A stretch of 64,000 bases of DNA from Ephemerocybe angulata (Eukaryota > Basidiomycota > Agaricomycetes > Agaricales > Psathyrellaceae). Positions 59,376 to 64,000 of the stretch are shown here, piece by piece (the first letter of the stretch is position 1; each line of letters opens with the position of its first letter). Under the pieces are notes generated by a model. It searched no databases, was not told where the DNA came from, and saw nothing but the letters and a program-made list of their open reading frames with translations. Location: assembly GCA_013368325.1 (NCBI GenBank), contig JAACJK010000113.1, positions 372,001-436,000 of the forward strand, in the 5' to 3' direction. Position numbers and translations under genes: made by a program.

Positions 59376-61234
59376 TTATAGTTTCGAATCAAATATCAGC
59401 TTGTTTCCCTCCTCCCCTCCCAGCTTCAGCTTTGCAGCGTAGCCAGAAGCGCTACTAGAAGGCCTGCCCCCTCCAATGAGAGAATATTTTGGCCTTCTCC
59501 GCGCACGCATAAAGTTCAAGATGAAGAAAACAGCCACAACGCTTACAACGATAAAGTTCACAGCCAGCAGTGCAACCAGTGCAATACCTGTCGTCCCATG
59601 AAGCAGAGCCTCGACTGCACTTGAGTCACCAGATGAAGCTGCCAAGGAGACCGAACCCTCCTCGAGGAGCTTGCTGTAAAGCGCAGCGGGCTCCATCTCG
59701 GGCAGCATGGTCTCCATGCTCTTCCCTCGGATAGAGGCCACTTGAGCTGCAGCTTTCGTGGGTTCTGTCTGTGCCAGGAGCTGCATGTAAGGCTCGGTAA
59801 ACTTCCCGTTCGGTAGATTGTCACCGAAGTCGTACCTGCAAGACGTGTCAGCAAAATCTCAAGTGAGTGAATCATGTCAGGGACGTACACGCTGTAGACG
59901 TTCCTCAGGAAGCTATCGCCAAGAGATATTTCCACAGTCCAGCCGTCAACAGCCTTGAAAGAGGAGCGGCATGCAATAGCATCCTTTCCTGGGACGGTGA
60001 AGATTTCTGTCATATCGAGTGGATGAACTGGGAACTCTTGTCCGCTGGCAAGTGGTATTAGACTCCTTCCATGTAGTTTAAAGAGGACAACGGTCTCGCA
60101 CCCAAAGTTAAATGACACTGAGGCAGTCGAGTTACACGGCACAAGCCACCTTCTGGTCTTCTTCTCATTCACCCATAAGACAGCCCCAGGTATCTTGCTG
60201 TATATCCCATCGAAAAGGGACACGGGTATAATGGCCGTTGGATCACCAGTGTCCAGGAGAGCTTGCATCTTGCCCTTAGGCACTCCCTTCGCCGTCAACT
60301 TCAGCTTAACCGCAGCCCCGTCGACCGTAACGCCATCCAACAACGTCGCCCACCGATTGCCGCCTTTCGGGAATTGCGCCAACTTCGGTGCCTGAGCGAC
60401 CGCAGCATACTTCTCGTTATACTCCCCAATATCAAAAGAGCCCCCCAAAGTGTCCTCCAAATCATCCGACCGCGCAAGATCTATAGCGATGAAATTGGGC
60501 TCGGATGGGTTCCTCTCAAAGATGTTGTGCAGAACCGAACGACCCCACGTTGCGTCCTTCCCGTATTTCTTCTTCACCGCGATGTTGATAGGCGAAACAT
60601 TGCCGTGCTGGAAGGCTAACCCGAGCACACCGTAGACCCCAAGCTCAGTCAGGGACTGGATGGTGTTCTATAATCAAAATTCAGCACCGCCTTCCGTGTG
60701 CCATGAGCCAGCGACGACGCACCTTCCTCCCGTACAGGAAAGCCTGCTGGTCAATCTGATATTCTCCAAACTCAAAAGGTGACACCCCAATCGTCCCGCT
60801 AACTCCATAACTCCCATCACCATACTTCAACGCGAGAGGCATCCCAGAATCGTTAAAGCTCCCAATCCCCTCGGGCGGTGAGACCCTATTCCAGCGTTAG
60901 CACGACGTCGCTACCTGATAAAGCGCCCCTACCATAGATCAGTACTCCCAGTATCCAGCGCTATATGTACGTCCACTCCATTAATCGTGATATTTGACGT
61001 GTACTGCAGTGAGCGAACTTCAGCAATGTGCAATAGTACGGAATAAAATCCATAACTCACCCGCATATTGTCCGAATTCCCGACCTTTATCTCCTCATCG
61101 CCACCATTAGACGTCCCTCCAACATTGGCTGCGGGCCTGGCAATTGCCCTCTTCTCAAACCGGAAAGTCTTTCCCCGCGCATGGCCAATGGATAGCGAAG
61201 CAAGCACCCCGTAAGTCAAAATCGACGAGGACAT
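59376..61234 (-). CDS. Membrane-anchored pepsin-like aspartic protease
   Basis: Five exons (61061-61234, 60933-61003, 60723-60885, 59889-60667, 59376-59835) give 548 residues. It has a signal peptide (MSSSILTYGVLASLSIGHA), a short propeptide, and the two lobes of family A1: first active site VHIALDTGSTDLW, flap YGDGSYGVSG, second active site MQALLDTGDPTAIIPV, then SLGDSFLRNVYSVYDFG near the end of the fold. The C-terminus has a single transmembrane helix (ALVALLAVNFIVVSVVAVFF) and a basic cytosolic tail, so it is a yapsin-like surface or vacuolar enzyme and not a secreted one. It sits between copies of the SET family. Both catalytic Asp residues are present. Confidence 0.92.
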
Positions 61235-61793
61235 CCCTGCGCGCGATAAGGAGGGGGAGATGAGGGGGAGAGAGGAAAGGGGACCAGGGACCGGAATGAA
61301 AGAAGGGGATTCTTAGGCCCGGGCGTCAGGTTATATTATCTGCACGATCCCCGCAATCCAACGCAAGGCAGGGTGCACGTTTCATCCTTGATAATCTCGT
61401 TAGATCGGGGATACCGATGGCACGCCCGTAGCGGACTACACGCCTTTTGCGTTAACTTTGCCATATCAATCCACTCCATATCGATTGCATCGAACCTTGC
61501 ATAGAGGCGCATGTACATCTGGCCTTGCGGCGGACAGGTGGTCAGCTCTTTGCACGGAAAGGGACCCTTTTCAAGACTCACTTCACATTGAAAGGCGATC
61601 CCGGAACGTTGAACGCTCCAAAGAAACCAAGATCATTCACTGCGCATCGCCTCAGGCCACTCCGCAGAACACCGGTGATGTGGCACGGCGGACATAGAGG
61701 AGTGCAGTCGAGCGCTCATCCTGATTCCTATCTTGACATCCCTTACTCGCAATTGACGACATCTGTGCGAGAAACTCGAGGCATTGATACTGA

Positions 61794-62498
61794 GACTCGA
61801 GAGGGAAGTGTGAGCAGCCAGTCAACGCGTTCAATCTCGACTTGCAGGAGCCGCCGGGTGTCCAGACCTGGGGTGGTGGATATGTTGGAGTTCCGAGAAT
61901 CGGGGCACGTATCAACCACAGGTAAGATTTGTAGCCTTGGATCGAAGTGAATCACTCATAGCTCGTGCATTCTTGCAGCTGCTCGGGTGCGAACATTGTG
62001 GAGGACTTTGACCCTGAAACGTTCACCTTCTCGTATACCGCATCTCGAGACATCAAAGCCGGACAGCAGATCATGCGCTACCATGTTACGCGAACTTTAC
62101 CGGTGGCTCAGCGAAGGGAAGCATTAATTGCACAGCAGATCATCTGTACCTGCTCCGCCTGCACCAATGCGACTCCAAAGACGGATAAACTCCGCCTCGA
62201 GTACCAGGCCCGCGTCAACATCCTTACCAAGGCTTGCCAGACGTCTGGCCCCCTGCCAACGGCTCAGGCGCAGGCCTGGCTTGCGACTACCCTCCGAATG
62301 AAGGATGAGATGGAGAAAGAGGTACTGGACAACGACCCGAGCTTCATGCAAGTTTGGTACTCTCTGCAAATTCTGTATGGGCGGTTGCGGGATGAGGAGA
62401 AGGAGGACATGTGTCGGCGGAGGTTGGAAGGGTACATGAAGTTCCCTGGTGCGATCCGGGAGCGCAAGAAGGGTCATCCTGGGTCGCGTAGGACGTAA
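61794..62498 (+). pseudogene. SET-domain gene copy lacking its 5' half
   Basis: Two exons are recognisable: a frame open from about 61794, whose SET-like part (FNLDLQEPPGV, GYVGVPRIGARINH) ends at 61921, and 61979-62498 continuing SCSGANIVEDFDPETFTFSY to CTCSACTNATPKTDKLRLEY and ending at a normal stop. Splicing across the 57-nt intron restores the RINHSCS motif in phase, the same intron position as in the other two family members. Upstream, the N-terminal SET half (the GMGKGLFAT block) is missing and the frame stops at about 61791. So this is a truncated copy, though it could be expressed if an unseen upstream exon exists. Confidence 0.7.
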
Positions 62499-63074
62499 AA
62501 TGTAGTCTGTAACACCGTGTTTAGTAAACTCCATGTATTCTGTCGCTTTGAATCTCAGCGCTCCGCGCTTAGCTTCCTTTTGCGTGGCTCTAGATCGTTT
62601 TTACATCCAGAGGTCGAGGGAACAGGAGGGTATAAGCAGCGATTTAGAGCACAAATAATTTAGCGTCAAGGCTGACAGACTCTGGAAGTAGCGTCCTAGA
62701 AGAGCGTCAAGGCTGACAGACTCTGGAAGTAGCGTCCTAGAAGAGCGTCAGCGGCATAGCTGTGGAACTGTGTAAGCGCTCGTCTCCCGGGTATCTAATC
62801 TAACCGAGCATGGCAGGTCCCACGCTCTGCGCTCATCGCTCCCCCATTGAGCTCCGTGGCGTATGTCTACCTTACTCCCCTACTACACGCTCATCGACCA
62901 AGATTCAGTATTCAGTATCTCTCGGTCGTACATAGGTTGCCCGCGGCCTTCGGGCCCTCCCAACCTGGCCACGGTTCGGTCGCATACTAGTACTTAGCTA
63001 GCGCTCAGCGACGATCCTCAGGAACATCCTGCGACTGACCTTCGAATGCGGTGTCTGGGTTAGAACATGTCTAA
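62499..63074. other. Intergenic with short tandem repeat
   Basis: Between the truncated SET copy and the promoter of the next one. Apart from a 41-bp duplication there is nothing I can read as a gene. Confidence 0.55.
62663..62751. repeat. 41-bp tandem duplication
   Basis: The block starting GCGTCAAGGCTGACAG at 62663 repeats exactly at 62704, and a third copy begins at 62745 but diverges after six bases. The period is 41 bp. Confidence 0.85.
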
Positions 63075-63091
63075 ACAGACGAACCGTCTGT
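63075..63091. promoter_or_regulatory. Palindromic operator-like site upstream of the right-hand SET gene
   Basis: ACAGACG-AAC-CGTCTGT is a perfect inverted repeat with 7-bp arms, flanked on both sides by ATGTCT. It lies 68 bp upstream of the TATA box. A dimeric zinc-cluster factor could bind such a site; no binding protein is identified. Confidence 0.4.
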
Positions 63092-63158
63092 CATGTCTGT
63101 TAGGCCTAGAAGAACCTTAACTTCCTGTCTGGACGAGAAGCCATTCGCGCAAATCGAC

Positions 63159-63170
63159 TATATATAAAAG
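63159..63170 (+). promoter_or_regulatory. TATA box of the right-hand SET gene
   Basis: TATATATAAAAG ends 45 bp before the ATG at 63215. The strong TATA suggests regulated and not constitutive expression. Confidence 0.55.
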
Positions 63171-63214
63171 GGCAGCAACATCTGGAGACACCCCACTTCT
63201 GACCCCCTTACACC

Positions 63215-64000
63215 ATGCAGAAGGGTTTTCTGAACTCCAAGAAGGCCCGTAAAGCTCTTGCAAAGGCCGGCTCCTCTACAGAGGTGACTGGGAGTTCGAC
63301 TTCCGCCCTCGCCAATGAAGGTCAGCGAACCTGTTCCCTCATCCGTAGGTTCTGCTCAATCATTTCTGACACTGGCTTCGACAGCCGCTCTCCCTGACGA
63401 GGTGATTGAGACGAACGAGGTCATAAAGCGAGCTGGGATCATCACCACCATCCCGCCCAAGGGCCCCCAGACGTGCCAAATGATCACCATCCCCGCAGTG
63501 AAAGACTTCATCTTGAAACATCTTAGCGTCCTCGCGAGCTCCCGCACTGTCTCTACAGTCAAATACGCAGTACAAGACACCGCAGACATGGGCAAAGGCC
63601 TCTTCGCGACCTCCGCCATTTCCTTCGCAGAGACATTCCTCCTCGAAAAGCCCCTCATCGTCTTCCCAAAGAACATGGGCCCGGCCTTCAGTATCTCGAG
63701 GCCAGGTCATGCAGCGAGCTCGGATATATGGACCACGGTGTGCTTGGACGAAAGCGAAAAAATGCTGGAACGCGTGGTAGAGCGTATGAGCAAGGAGGAC
63801 AGGGAGGAGTTCGAGGCGCTGTGCGATGATAGCATGGCCGATCCGGGAAAGAGGCCCCTGCTCAGTCGTATGCTCTGTAACACACTCAATCTAGATATCA
63901 TAGAGCCGCGGGGCGTTTCCTTCGGGGAGGGATACGTTGGAGTTCCGAGGATCGGGGCGCGTATGAACCACAGGTCAGCCTGGCCTTGAATTCTGAGAAA
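63215..64000 (+). CDS. SET-domain protein, partial at the window end
   Basis: Exon 1 is 63215-63320 and exon 2 63385-63973, ending in an AG before a GT, where the family has its conserved intron. The N-terminus MQKGFLNSKKARKALAK parallels that of the minus-strand copy, and the SET beginning is intact: VKYAVQDTADMGKGLFATSA, ETFLLEKPLIVFPKNMG, LNLDIIEPRGVSFGEG and GYVGVPRIGARMNH. The catalytic second half and the post-SET cysteines lie beyond 64000. This copy keeps the frame right across the region in which the left copy is shifted, so it is the best candidate for the working gene. Confidence 0.85.

Noticed and set aside
62663..62751. CRISPR-like array
   Set aside because: The 41-bp unit is a directly adjacent duplication with no spacers, in a eukaryotic genome.

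Overview
The window is nuclear DNA of a filamentous basidiomycete, most likely a mushroom-forming agaricomycete (inference). About 22 protein-coding loci can be assembled from exons separated by short GT-AG introns, mostly 45-60 nt. The genes lie tightly packed on both strands, and families such as MED13, TAF8, Sec22, Cwc21, ALAS, a Mei5/Sfr1-like protein and METTL3/IME4 are eukaryotic housekeeping genes. There is no operon structure, no rRNA and no recognisable tRNA. Gene models were made by hand by joining exons so that reading phase is kept. Where phase could not be kept, the entry says so.

Layout. 1-7.0 kb is gene-poor: it holds one unrecognised six-exon gene broken by an in-frame stop, and a fold-back element near 6.2 kb. 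7.0-11.6 kb has a Sec14-type lipid transfer gene, an alpha/beta hydrolase with irregular splice junctions and a decayed P450-like stretch. 11.6-28.4 kb is a dense core: DUF2433/RRM protein, MED13, BIG1, acyl-CoA dehydrogenase, an SDR with microexons, MPO1, SEC22 and a low-complexity protein. 28.4-31.0 kb is non-genic except for a 174-bp tandem repeat whose units look like intron plus exon. 31.0-55.8 kb is a second dense block: QCR9, uS11m, METTL3/IME4, an SDR, a Zn2Cys6-like regulator, a long acidic Mei5/Sfr1-like locus, SND2/TMEM208, a SNAPc4-like Myb protein, TAF8, riboflavin kinase, an ABHD4/5-type lipase, Cwc21/SRRM2, acetylornithine aminotransferase and 5-aminolevulinate synthase. 56.9-64 kb is a fluid region with three copies of one SET-domain family (one frameshifted, one missing its 5' half, one running off the end) around a membrane-anchored aspartic protease.

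How the genes relate. Seven pairs of neighbours are head to head with only 79-224 bp between start codons, so shared bidirectional promoters are likely. Two of the pairs join related functions: QCR9 with uS11m (both mitochondrial), and MED13 with an RNA-binding-type protein. Endomembrane functions recur (Sec14, BIG1, MPO1, SEC22, SND2), as do transcription and RNA functions (MED13, TAF8, Myb/SNAPc4, Cwc21, METTL3), but I see no dedicated metabolic cluster. The least ordinary parts are the SET-domain family at the right end, the intron-bearing tandem repeat at 29 kb, the chain of short acidic exons at 40.7-41.3 kb, and the disrupted gene at 2.8-4.8 kb.
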